64,000 bases of DNA from Nosema muscidifuracis (Eukaryota > Microsporidia > Nosematidae). The stretch lies in assembly GCA_028335825.1 (NCBI GenBank), contig JAIOKI010000009.1:62001-126000 (forward strand), written 5' to 3'. Positions 1-11,534 of this stretch are shown here, piece after piece; positions within the stretch are counted from its first letter, which is position 1, and every line of letters starts with the position of its first letter. The notes beneath the pieces were generated by a model. It searched no databases. It had not been told where the DNA came from and worked only from the letters and a program-made list of their open reading frames with translations. The translations under genes were made by a program, and so were the position numbers.

Positions 1-301
1 ATCAATTTTTAGATGTATAATTTGTATATATAAATGTATGAGTATTAAGTATTATAAGTTTATCTATAGTAGTCTATATTTCTATAAATTTAGAGATTAA
101 GATTTATATTTTATACTCATTGGTATTGTCTATCTATGTGATATAAATTTTTGTACAGATATTATTCCTTCTAATTCTCTTATACAATTCTAATATATAA
201 TAAACTTATACCTGAGAAAGATCTTAAAATGTGTGTGATAGTGAAATAGTTAATGTATGAATTATAATTTCAATAAATATACTTAATTAATTAATATTTA
301 T

Positions 302-431
302 GAATTCGCATTTTATGTTCATATCTTGTCATTATATTAAAATGATAAATTCGCATTATTTTATTATGTTTATATGGTCACATATTTTTATAAGTATATA
401 TTCGCATTTTATTATGTTTATATATTATTTA
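302..431. repeat. three degenerate short direct repeats
   Basis: The core ATTCGCATTTTATTATGTTTATAT, or a close variant, occurs at about 303, 348 and 400, so the copies are about 45-53 bases apart. The first copy lacks a few bases of the core. No gene overlaps them, and they look like a small decayed tandem array. Confidence 0.5.
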
Positions 432-1399
432 CTATTTGAAGTATTTCTCTATTTTTATTTCATACATAAATAAATCTTCTTCTTTTTAGACTCTTCCATT
501 ATATAATGTGATAATTTCTATCCTACATACAAATATATTCTAAATAATAAATTCTATAAAAAATAAATGTATGATAAATATCTTAAAGTAAATAATGAAT
601 AAAAAATACTTTCATATTTTGAATAATGTAATAATAATTGATAATAATTTATCTTATTTAAGAATATAAGTAGAAGATAAGGAATATTTATTTGTCAAAA
701 AGTCTTATATTTTAAGGGGTAAATATAAGTATAAAGTGACATATTCTTCGTTAAGATATCATCAATAATAAATATATTTATATTTCTTAATGTTAAATAT
801 TAGACTTTGATTAGAAAGATAAAATAGTTATTTTTTGAGATAATACCACAAAAATTCTAATGTGACAGTTGTTTATCATTAAATCGACTGCTTATTCATT
901 AAAAGATTTAAAATAGTTAACTTTTTGAGATTATCAAAACCAAGGGTTATTTATTATTCTCTCAGGGAATTAAACATATATAAACTAGATAAGTCTAAGT
1001 TGATCTGAGTACTTTTAATTTGTTCATTATATTCTAATAATGTATGTGTCTAAATATCGAGTTTATAGAACTATATCTATTGAATTAATTCTATTTTTTA
1101 TCTTGTATGAATTCTATATCACATACAGCATATCGTCTACCTAATTCTTAAATTATATCTTTATGTACTCATTTTAATTTTTTTATTATCTCAGACTTAA
1201 ATCATTGGTTCATCTAATATATCTGAATATGAACTACACCTTATTGTTATGTTCTTTTGGAACTTCTTATTTTTTAGGTTAGGTTTGCATCACAAGCCTA
1301 TTAGTTTATATTTATTAAATTTTATATCTTTCTAATATCTAAATACATTCATTTATAAGTGATTAATTTTCTTCATTTGTCATATGAAACTACTTCTTC

Positions 1400-2450
1400 G
1401 ATATTTCATCTTGAATATGTTTTGTTCTTTAACTCCAATAAGTTTGTATAATTTACACGTCTTTACATTACTTCAATATTATATTCATATAATGACTTTA
1501 GATTGTCATGTACTGTTTTCTATCCTCGATTAACCATATTTAAATGTTAGATATAATTATCTTTTTTTGATCATGTCTTTATTTTCATTATAATGTCTTG
1601 TTCTACTCAAAACATCACATTTTCTATTTTTGTATTGTTTCTTAATATAAGTATCTAAATTATCATATATTTTATAGATTTGATAATATTTCTTTCTCAA
1701 TGATTATAAATTTTTTTAGATCCTTAATTTATCTAATATGTTTCTGTATTGTATTTGTCTAAAAATTATTCAAAAAAACATTACTTAATGCATTAGTTTC
1801 GAGTATAAAATCATTCATAATGTCTGTGTTTTTAGGATTAAATCAATTAGTAGTATTCATTTCGATCTAATAAAATAAATTATGTATTTCTCTATTTATT
1901 TATATTTTACATCTTTTTATGTCATGTTAAGTATAGGCTCAATTATGAAAAACAGTCCTTTATAAATTTACTATTCTAATACACGATACAATCTTCTTAC
2001 TTCTTCGATTTTTTAATTTTGTCTGTAAAATTAAGATTCCATAAAACTCTACTTCTTGCTTTTTAACTTCTAATCTTCTTTTTTAATATTAATCCTTTAT
2101 CTATCAATATATTCATTATTCTCTGAAATATTACATCATTCGATTTTCCAATTTCTTTATATATTATATTGTTTACACACTTAAATAATAGTATATAAAT
2201 CTTTATTATTATTAGCATTAATTTTCATTCATCCAACTTATTCTTGAAATTGAATGGTGTTTTATAAAGATAAACAGTTGTAAAATATTTCTAATTTTTC
2301 ATATTATGACTCATTTATTAAATATGATTTAGAGTAAGTCTCATGTCTCTACAAGCTTGATGTTATGATTTAACTAGACCCTTCCTCATACATATAAGAA
2401 TTTTATGTGTTATATTTGTAACAACTTCATGAGTAAACTAGTATTCCTTT
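1400..2450 (-). mobile_element. fossil Ty3/gypsy-type LTR retrotransposon piece
   Basis: Minus-strand translation shows pieces resembling the reverse transcriptase and RNase H regions of Ty3/gypsy (Metaviridae) pol, with the RNase H-like part at about 1640-1860 and the RT-like part at about 2000-2400. The order is right for pol on the minus strand. The element is broken by many lesions. I found no terminal repeats or target-site duplication. It appears old, and the assignment rests on short motifs read by eye. A decayed host gene is the alternative. Confidence 0.35.
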
Positions 2451-3844
2451 TTCTTTGTATGACTTTATCATCACTTTTTGATTTTCTAAAACACTAATTA
2501 TATCTTTTATTATGTTTAATATATCAATCCTTTATATTCTAACATTGTATTCCATCATAAAATTAACTAAGGCACATGTATATTACTAACAGACTCTCAT
2601 GTCTATGATATTTATGTCTGAAAGTTGAACAAGACTAGAAGTTTCGTATTTATCTTCTTCTTATGTCCAACAAAAGAATATTACTATTTCTTACTTTATA
2701 ATTAGATTACCTGTTGTAATATTCTTTGTCCACTATACACCTGCTACTGAGCTATTCTTCTTAATTTTTGTTTTTCTATTATAACAAAGTTAACGTCTTT
2801 CAATTTTTTTTAAAATCATTAACTTTTCTTTTTTATCAAATTTCTAATAATATTAAAAAAATTTACAATTTATGCTTTTGCTCTTTCTCTATCTACCTTC
2901 ATCCTCATAATTGAATAATTTAATATTTCAAAGGGTATTATTTAATTTGTAAATATCTTCCAGTAAATGTTTTGTTTAGATAACTTTAAATGTCTATGAT
3001 ATTTAGTTCAATCTCATTATTTAAATTCACAAACATTGCTTTATCTTCTTTAAGAGAGATTGTAGATAACATTTTCATAATTCATATTTTTTTTATCTTG
3101 ATATAGATGTATTTATGTATGTTATCATTTTTCTAATTTATATTGAGATTACCAAAATTAGGGATTTATTTAAAAATTTATATACTCACAACAAAACATA
3201 TTTATATTCATACAAATAAAAATTTTTATATCAACTTTTTTCTCATTAACTAGTACATATTTTTCATTGAAACAATATTTATACTAATATATATTGGATT
3301 TCAATATTTCTCTTGTTCTAATGAAAGTTATGATTATAATTATGTAAAATTAATATTATTAAAAAAGCAATAAACATAAATATCAATTGTATTTATCTCT
3401 AATTTAATGTTTATTTATTGATTTTTTTAAAATATTTTAACATATAAGGAAGAAAACATTTAGATATAATAACCATTATAAGAATACATAAATAATATTT
3501 CTTATAAGTTTTAACATATTTATATACAATTAATAAAAATAATGAAATACTTATTGACTTAGTATTTATTTATGTCGTAGTAACTATTGGTCAGAAAATG
3601 AATTAGATCGTTATGAATCATCAAGAACTAATTAATCATAATAGTCTCTAGTGATTTATTACATATAAATGAGACAAATAATTTTTTTAATTTGATAATT
3701 TATATTTTAATTAATTCAAGGTCAAAACTTCAAAAAATATTTATCTCATAGTTGAAAAATCTAAGAAATTTCTTTTATTATGTGTTTGATTTAGAAAAAG
3801 AAAATTGTTATCTTTTACATCAATTATTATTTATTTTATATATG

Positions 3845-4620
3845 AAGTAAAAATATATTATCGGCACTGCTTCAGATCATACAGAAAAACTAAATAAGCT
3901 CAACGATATAAATGGAATGATAGAAGAGGTTGATACAGAAAACATAAGTCGTGTTTTCAAATAAAATTTCTTAATTTATATAAATTGATATTGTATCTAT
4001 TCTAGAAGAAATATTATTTTTATTAATATAATTATAACGTATCTAAGAATTTTGATAAAAAGTACATTGAAAAGTTTTATAAATTGATTTGTTCATTCTT
4101 TTATATTTAAAAAGACAAAATTAGCAAAGGCTCTATGAAAACTTAGAAAGTATCTATACAGTCTACTATTAATAACTTTCACAATTAATATTAGACATAC
4201 ATAAAGAAAATATTCAAAGAGAATTTTATTTTTTTTATTGAATGTTTAAAGTGTCACTAGATATCTCTGACAGACGTTAAAGTTAACTCAATTATATTTA
4301 CTTACTATTAAATATGTTATAAATTTATAATAACTAATATGATCAAGACAAATATGTTCCAAGATAATACACTATTAAATTTAATAATTGACACATTTAA
4401 AGATACTTTTCTTAAATAGTCTCTAATCTACTTAACTACTAAAATTGTCATTGTATTAAATAATAATTATACATAGATGAAAGATCTCAGAAGAATGAAA
4501 AAGATTGATAAAATTGTATTAGACACACTCAAATCATAAGACCAAGAAAATGATAAGAAGATTCTTCAACATATTGTTACAGTTATAAGCGATTGCATAA
4601 GTTTTATTAAATAAAAAAAA
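3845..4620 (+). pseudogene. possible decayed coding relic, unknown family
   Basis: Plus-strand frames contain short coherent coding-like blocks, for example an acidic and amphipathic stretch at about 3860-3964 and another at about 4490-4610, separated by stops and frame changes. The composition is richer in codon-like triplets than the surrounding AT runs. I do not recognise a family. Chance cannot be excluded. Confidence 0.2.
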
Positions 4621-5290
4621 TAAATTTTATTACGCCATGTCTTTATTATTTATTTCTCTTAATTTATCCAAAGTATAAGAAAACTTTTTTAAAAATTATA
4701 ATTCAATAAGATAATATTCATAAATATTTTAATTATTTTGTTTAGATAACTTGAAAAAAAATTTATATATTAGCTATCTAAGTCTCCTTTTTTCAGTATA
4801 ATTTAAAAAATTAATAATATTGCAAACTTAATGTAACTAAAAAACTAACTATAAATAAAGTCTAAGACTAAAGATTAGTGTAAACAGGTTTAGAATTTAT
4901 AAAATCTAAAAGAGCCCATTTAAAATATTAAACAAACTTTTTTTTAATTTCATAAAATATGTCAAATTTATCTTCAAATAAATTAAAAAATAAATTAAAA
5001 AAAACGTGTTCTTTTATATATTTTAAATAAGATTATATGGTCACTACTTTATTAATATATTTCCAAAGAAAATAAATTATTGTTGAAATTGTTTTTAATT
5101 TATATTTTGTAAATATATAAACGTTGCTCAAAAATCGAAAATATTTTGTTTAATAAATAAATTTATATTAATCTGATTCTCTATTTATACTATTACTTTT
5201 TTCAATGTTTTCTATGTAGAAAATTTTTTAAATTAAATTTCTATGAAAATTTTTTAATTTAAATTAAAAATATTTAAACAAAAAAATTTT

Positions 5291-5297
5291 ACTCCTT
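5291..5297 (+). promoter_or_regulatory. ACTCC start-proximal motif
   Basis: ACTCCTT lies directly before the ATG at 5298. The same TTTTACTCC context precedes the family A start at 20896, and a one-base variant (AATCC) precedes the one at 25986. It resembles the C-rich motif found next to start codons in microsporidia. Confidence 0.5.
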
Positions 5298-6923
5298 ATG
5301 AAATTGTTTTTACTTTTTACTTTAGTATTTTCAGAATTACTTGAACTACATTATAATATTCAAAATCAGCTATTAGAGAAGATTCAGGATAAATTGAATA
5401 CTGGTGATTATGCATGTTTAGATTTAGACGAAAATTATATAATTCATATAATTAAACTAAATCGTTCAGAATTAGTAATAGAAAAATTTGATAAGCTTCA
5501 TGGAATAACTAACCCAATTATTATTAAGTTGGATGATTATTTAGATGAGGATTTAAATCTTAAAGATTCCTTAAAAGCTAAAATAATTCAACAGTTGTAT
5601 TCTTTTGTAGATAGCGAAATAAAATATATTTTTTTAGCAGAGGGTGATGATTTATACAAGAATGAGATGTATCTTTATGAATTTTTGAAAAATCTATCAT
5701 CTTATACTTACCTGATTGAAAACTATGATGAAAGTAAAAGAGAATATCTGAATTATAAATCTATTATTAGAAACGATTTAATATTTGCATCATGTACGTT
5801 TGAGAAAAAAATAGAACACATAGATTATTTTGTTGAAAATTATGATAAAGAATTATTTAATCTTACTTTATTTGGAGCAAAAAATAAGAAGTATTTTTTA
5901 AAATTTAATATAGGATCTTTTGATTTAACTAAATATTTTCGATATTTTTATATCAAGAATAATATTATTTCAGAAGAAGGTTCAGATATATTTTTGAAAT
6001 TTGTTAAAAATTTCAACTTTGAATTGTTAAAAATAGATTTGATTTTGAAAATAATTGATAAAGCTACTGACAACTTTATTTTTAAAAGAACAAATATGGA
6101 ATTAGAAAATATTAGGTTAACAAGAAAAATAGATTTGAAAATAAATGAAAAAAATATAATTTGGAATTCAATATGTTATTTATATGATGAAGAAATATCA
6201 GTTGATAAAAATCTTGAATATTTAACTATATCAAAAGATCAATTCGAAGGGATAAAAAATTATTACTCAATAGTTACTGGAATGGATAGACTAACTTTAT
6301 TGGATATAAATAGATTAATGAATGCATTAAAAGGAGGTGAAATATATATAACAGTCTTAAAAAATATATTGAACAATAAAGATTCATACAAGGGAATAAT
6401 TCTAATTAACATTCTATATAGTTTAGCTATAATTACCAAATCTCAGTTTAAAGATTATTTGTATTATCAAAATAGTGCTAATATTGATATTAAAAATATC
6501 ACTAATCAAATCAATTCTCATTATGAGAGTATTAGATTCACTTTATATAATACTCTGCTCTATTTTGAATTATGTGATATTGCAAATAATTCGAATGATG
6601 AATTAGATTTTTTCAAAGAGTTCAATCAAATTTTATCAATTGCTTCTGTGAAAGAAAAAATGAATTTATCAGATAACAAAGATTACTCAATAATGACAAA
6701 GTTAAATATTTTTATTGAGAAAGTTTATTATAAACCTATTTACAGAAATCATAAATATATTTTAGATCATCCTTCTAGAATGCCTGTATTTATTTCTCAA
6801 TTGATAAGTGATAAATCAATAGTTGATGAAGATTTGATTTTGAAATACTCAGAAGGTAATTTTGAGAAAAAATATCTTCAAACATTTTACGAAGAAATAT
6901 TAACGAGTGATAACAACGATTAA
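5298..6923 (+). CDS. secreted family A protein (541 aa), duplicate copy 1
   Basis: The protein starts with a signal peptide (MKLFLLFTLVFSELLELHY) and has no other clear membrane span, so export or ER retention is likely. The body is rich in Lys, Asp, Asn and Ile and looks mostly alpha-helical. A conserved family block lies around residues 315-395. It begins FEGIKNYYSI, continues through a ...ITVLKNILNN... helix and ends near ITKSQFKDY; the genes at 25986, 41547, 19202 and the relic at 54428 carry the equivalent block. I recognise no enzyme motif or named domain. The ATG is the first in frame and follows ACTCC. The 25986 gene is a near-identical paralog with matching flanks. Function is unknown; a host-interface role is inference from secretion and family expansion. 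Confidence 0.85.
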   Translation: MKLFLLFTLVFSELLELHYNIQNQLLEKIQDKLNTGDYACLDLDENYIIHIIKLNRSELVIEKFDKLHGITNPIIIKLDDYLDEDLNLKDSLKAKIIQQLYSFVDSEIKYIFLAEGDDLYKNEMYLYEFLKNLSSYTYLIENYDESKREYLNYKSIIRNDLIFASCTFEKKIEHIDYFVENYDKELFNLTLFGAKNKKYFLKFNIGSFDLTKYFRYFYIKNNIISEEGSDIFLKFVKNFNFELLKIDLILKIIDKATDNFIFKRTNMELENIRLTRKIDLKINEKNIIWNSICYLYDEEISVDKNLEYLTISKDQFEGIKNYYSIVTGMDRLTLLDINRLMNALKGGEIYITVLKNILNNKDSYKGIILINILYSLAIITKSQFKDYLYYQNSANIDIKNITNQINSHYESIRFTLYNTLLYFELCDIANNSNDELDFFKEFNQILSIASVKEKMNLSDNKDYSIMTKLNIFIEKVYYKPIYRNHKYILDHPSRMPVFISQLISDKSIVDEDLILKYSEGNFEKKYLQTFYEEILTSDNND

Positions 6924-9164
6924 TTTATTAAAACGTTAATTTTATATTTTAAACTCTATATATATAAATTCTGATTTTATAGTAATTTATGGCCTTAAAT
7001 TTAATTTATTTTGTGAATGTATAATCTCTTTTATTGATTAACCTCTCTATAATTATAAGATGATCGTAATCTTTTTATTATAAAATTTTAACCCTCCAAA
7101 TAATTCTGATATATAATATTAATAATACACAATGTTGGTTGATGATATAACACTTTAAAATGAGTAAATTTAGTAGATAGAATAAATGTTTAGATAGTGT
7201 AATTTTTTAGTATAAAATTCTATATTGAACAAGCATATTAATAATCAAAATTATGGATCTTTATCTATTTTATTAAGAATTAAGTGATAGATAGCTTAGA
7301 ATTTCAACATCATAATAAGAATGAGATATTAAGATATCAATATGCTATTTTTGAAAATATGGTATCACTTTGTCAGTATAAATATAAACATTAAGATATT
7401 TTATTGTTAAGTTTCGTTTAAAAATATAAATAATTGGAGGTTTTGATGTTTAGTATAAATTATTGACGATATAAATAAAAATATATGTACTATAAAAAGA
7501 TTAATACCTAGATATATATTAGAACATATTTAACTTATCTATTAAAACAAAGTAAAGTCTCATTATTTTATTACAAATCTACCATTTAAATAAAAAATTT
7601 GGGTATCTTCATGTTTAAGTTTTCTATTCCAAATTGATAGGGCACAATATTTGAATTGCTCTATTTGTGGTCCTCAGAGATTGAGCCTCTGAACTGACTA
7701 TGTTTATACTTCTAGAGTCACATTAAGTACTCTAGATTGAACACATCTATCTAGACATATCTTAATTCTATATAGTTCAAGAAGTATGTAAAAACTCTTT
7801 CTCACGTCATTACATACATATAATTCTCATCTTATTCTTGTACATCGATTCTCAATGATTAATATCAGTTCATTCTAATGTCTTTTATTTACTTCTACAG
7901 TTCTTGAATTATAAAATCACATTATATCTGTTAGTCAAGCCTTTGCTAAAACTAAAAGAGAGTTTAAAAATGTAATCATATTTTTTCGTTTTATCCTTAT
8001 TTATAAGGGTTTAAAATCATCCATGTTGTAATATATTGACGTTTTTTTATTAAAAATATTGATTGCATTACTGTTTCCATATACATTTCATATCTGTTAA
8101 AGAAATTTGATTATGTCATCATTTATTTTAAATACGCTTCAGTTCGCAACTCTTGGAATTTTTGTTATCAATGGTGTTTCATCTTCTGAAATTAGATTTT
8201 ATAAAATTTAGTTTTTATAATACAAATAATAGAATTTTTTTCATTGAAGATAATATAAATTAAATCTTCAAATCAATGATATAAGCTTATTTTTAGAATT
8301 CAACTTAAGAAAAATCTATATTGAAAATATTATTTATAATAAATAAATTTAGCTTCGAAATAACATCAAAATTAATTGTGATTATTTTTTATAATGAAAA
8401 TAAATCAAAGAACATAACTTAGATTAAAAATGATAGTATTTGCAAAAATATTCATAAATTTATTATATGGTTATTATATGTTTTATTGTTGATGAATAGA
8501 AAAAATTATTAAAATAAAAAAAAAATTTATATTAAATAAATAATTCTAACAATTTTACTGATTTATGTAATATGAATCTATTTATTTACATAAATAATAT
8601 TTAAATTATTTATTACAAGTTGGAAAAAATTAACCATCTTCTATGTTCATAAAATAAGCTACTAGTCATAGAAATATTATTTTATATTTATTTTAACTCA
8701 TATGAATTTCTTCTTTAATTGAGCTATTTTCTGGCTTTTGGTATCATATTTTTTTATTTTTTCCAATTTTATCTACATCTATATATATTGTAAATTTGTT
8801 ATTATATCATCCTAATTTATATAAAAAATATTATTTTGTAAATTGTTATCAATTCAAATTATTTATTTAAAAACATTATCTTATATTTTATATAGATTAA
8901 TAAAATTTTTAATTTATTATTATTGTATTTGAAAATATTTAATCAGTAATTAAATGATTGTTTGATCATTACAATACATGAAAACTTGATTAAATTTATT
9001 ACGTTTATATTAGTAAAATTACGTGTATAAAAAAATTATTATTATAATGTTTTATTATAATAAATTCATAGCTATGAGAATTTGTTTATTGAAAAAAATT
9101 AATATATTTCAATTAAGTGATTAATTAAAAAAAATTATATAAATTTGAATATTTTGGATCCATA
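6924..9164. other. intergenic AT-rich region
   Basis: No intact gene is visible. The only structure I can support is a decayed transposase-like block on the minus strand at about 7605-8000, which has clearly more mixed base composition than its surroundings. The rest, notably 8180-9160, is low-complexity AT-rich DNA. Confidence 0.5.
7605..8000 (-). mobile_element. decayed Merlin/ISXO2-like DDE transposase relic
   Basis: Minus-strand reading gives a block resembling the C-terminal part of ISXO2-like (Merlin) transposases, a DNA transposon group known from microsporidia. It has a TVEVNK segment where VVEIDES is usual, then LILIIENRCTRIR and VCNDVRKSF matching the beta strands around the second catalytic acid, and a late GPQIEQ segment where the family has GxHTNxIE. 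At least three stops interrupt it, and the first catalytic Asp appears as Asn. No terminal inverted repeats were found. The match was made by eye and is tentative. Confidence 0.35.
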
Positions 9165-10485
9165 ATGTTTTTGAAAACTCTATACTTTGTAATAATAAAT
9201 GGCACAAAGAATAATTCTGATGAGATGTGTGTAATAAAAGAGATACTTCCAAGTAAAGATTACATACCTATTGATTTGGGATTTCTAGATGAATCTGATT
9301 TTATGACTGATACCTCAGATAATTATGAAAATAATTCAGTTATACGTTATGAGATATTAGAAAGATGCAGAATTGACAAAGATTATTTATCTTTAAATAC
9401 GTTTATCGATAATCTTGATTTAAAAGCAGATAAAAATAAATCAAATCAATCTTATGAAAACGAACCAGTTAATCTTGCTAATCATTCTAGCACAATTATT
9501 CTTCCAATAGATGATTTTTTTCTTGTTTAATAAGACTATATGTATCTTTAATAAAAATATAAAATATGTAAAAACTTTGTTGAAATATTTATTGAATTCA
9601 ATAAACGATAAGCATGAATCTTATGAAGGTTATAAAGATAACTTATTAGATATAATGAAGAATTATATGTTTATACCCAATATATTTCAAATTGATGGGT
9701 TTTATAATTCTAATGATATTTATGATAATATTGATCTAATATTTAAATATATGAGATTTATAAAAGAATTCGACTTTAGCAAATTAAACCTAAGGAATTA
9801 TGCATACTTCAATGAAAAAAACGAATTATATCAAATTTATCATAAGTACAATCAAGATTTTTCTTTAAAAATCTTCTGTTTTTTTACTAAATCAAACATA
9901 GAATTTTTTAATAAAAAAACAGAAGATTTTTATCAAGAAATTAATGACAAGAAAATATCTAAAGAAACATTAATTTTATATATAATAGAAAGTATAAATA
10001 TTATTAAAGATCCTTTAGACAAAATTTTACTCTACAAATGCTTTTTCGATATTCTTACAAGGAAAAAAAATATTAACTGTTTAATTAGACTTTTATTTTA
10101 TATAATAATGTATTATAGAGAAGGTTATGTTTTTTTAATACATGAAAATGAGCATTTTTTAATAGACAGATTATAATATTTGGTTGCACGTTTAAATCCT
10201 AAGTTGGTTTTAGATTTAAAATATATTTTTAACAGAAATAAGACAAAATTTTCAAAAATATTTTCAGATTATTATAAAACAAAATCAAAAGATTCATTAA
10301 GAGAAAATATTGAAATTCATGGAATATTCTTAAATTTGATAGATGAAAATCAACCACGGGATTATTATTACGTATTAAATAGAATATTTGATAAACATTG
10401 CTACAATAATATGATAATTAAATTTATGTCAAACATGACAATGCAAGGTGTAATAAAGATATTAGAAGATAATAAAATACTTTAA
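9165..10485 (+). pseudogene. broken secreted-protein gene, possible distant family A member
   Basis: Three consecutive ORFs read as one gene of roughly 440 codons. The first (9165-9530) begins with a signal-like MFLKTLYFVIINGT. It is followed by a frame change at the T-run near 9513-9519, a long second ORF from about 9511, and one in-frame TAA at 10174 after which the same frame continues to 10485. A segment with KDYIPIDLG near residue 31 resembles GDYACLDLD of the 5298 protein. The helical block encoded at about 10000-10130 loosely resembles the family A core. With only two lesions the decay is recent, or one lesion is an assembly error in the T homopolymer. Family membership is uncertain and function unknown. 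Confidence 0.55.
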
Positions 10486-10889
10486 TTAATAATTTTGTAG
10501 TTCTATATTTATTAGCAAATAAATTTATCATTTACCAATCAACAAATATGAATTAAAAAATAAATTTATAATTCGATTTTATAATGTTTGGTGTATCATA
10601 ATCAATTTAAGTAACTCATTTTTTATATCAATCGTTACATTTAATTAAATTATATATACAGCTAAGATTTGTAGATTATTATTATTATATAAGAAATAGT
10701 ATAATTTTTATATTTTAAGTGTATTATAAGAAATTTAAATAAATTAATAATCAAATATTTAATATAAATAAACTTTGATAACATTAATTAGATCAATAGT
10801 GATATTTATTTATAAAATTTAAAATAAATGAAAATCATTATAAACAATCACTTAGTGCTTAAATATGATATGAAATTGGATACTTAAAT

Positions 10890-11534
10890 AACCAATTTAT
10901 GTATAAATAATTCTGAAATTGAACACTTTCTTAATAATTTTCCAAGATGTATGATACAATTTACTAGACATATTTTATGTAATCATAATTGTGTTTCTGA
11001 TTCATTTTCAAATATTCAATTTGATCATATTTGTCATGATTTGACAACTAATAATCAATTCTTATTAAAGAACTATGTATATTGTAATAACTATAATATA
11101 AGAATTTCTGATGGTGTAATGTACATTTACAATATCATTTTAGGGAAACCCTAGGAGATAGAATTGCAAGGATAATCGAAAATTTATGTAATTATGATCA
11201 ATTACAATGTGCAGTATATGAACTAAAAGAAAAATATCAAAATTATCCCAAGTGTTTCATAAAACTTATTCAACTTATTTTTTATCAAATTAATGATATC
11301 TAAAAATCTACAGGGATTGATGAATTTAATTTAAAATCAGTACATTTTAAATTAGGTAATAGATCATTTAGAAATGTCAGATCAATAATAAAAATCAATG
11401 AAATGCTTGATTATAATGAATATAAAAATATGTATGTTACATTTAGGGGTACCTATTGGGAATATTTTAATTTTCAGTTTTTTAAGAATATATATTCCAA
11501 ATGTAAAAAAATCAAGAACAAAAGTTTGATGTAA
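10890..11534 (+). pseudogene. broken family B cysteine-rich membrane protein gene
   Basis: The sequence is clearly related to the genes at 57643 and 52248. It keeps FPRCMIQFTRHILC, the CNHNC motif, VYCNNYNIRISDG, LQCAVYELKE and the basic site RNVRS. The N-terminal EFKEWR segment is lost or scrambled. There is a frame change near 11140, an in-frame TAA near 11301 and another frame change near 11440, after which a C-terminal hydrophobic segment can still be recognised. Closest kin are 26-47 kb away in the cluster, so this is an isolated dead copy. Confidence 0.8.

Larger units (their letters stand above)
1..5297. other. AT-rich region without intact genes
   Basis: No intact gene is visible over 5.3 kb. 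The stretch holds three degenerate short repeats (302-431), a decayed LTR-retrotransposon relic on the minus strand (about 1400-2450), a weak coding relic on the plus strand (about 3845-4620) and, from about 4812, the upstream part of a segmental duplication shared with 25496 onward. The remainder is low-complexity AT-rich DNA in which I see nothing further. Confidence 0.6.
4812..6951 (+). repeat. segmental duplication, copy 1
   Basis: This block matches 25496-27640 almost base for base. It covers the 541-codon gene, about 490 bases of upstream sequence and about 28 bases downstream. The flanks share long identical runs, such as AAACGTTAATTTTATATTTT after the stop and TCTCTATTTATACTATTACT upstream. 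Homology stops abruptly after both downstream runs. The preserved upstream region probably contains the promoter. The match points to one recent duplication in direct orientation about 20.7 kb apart. Confidence 0.9.
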
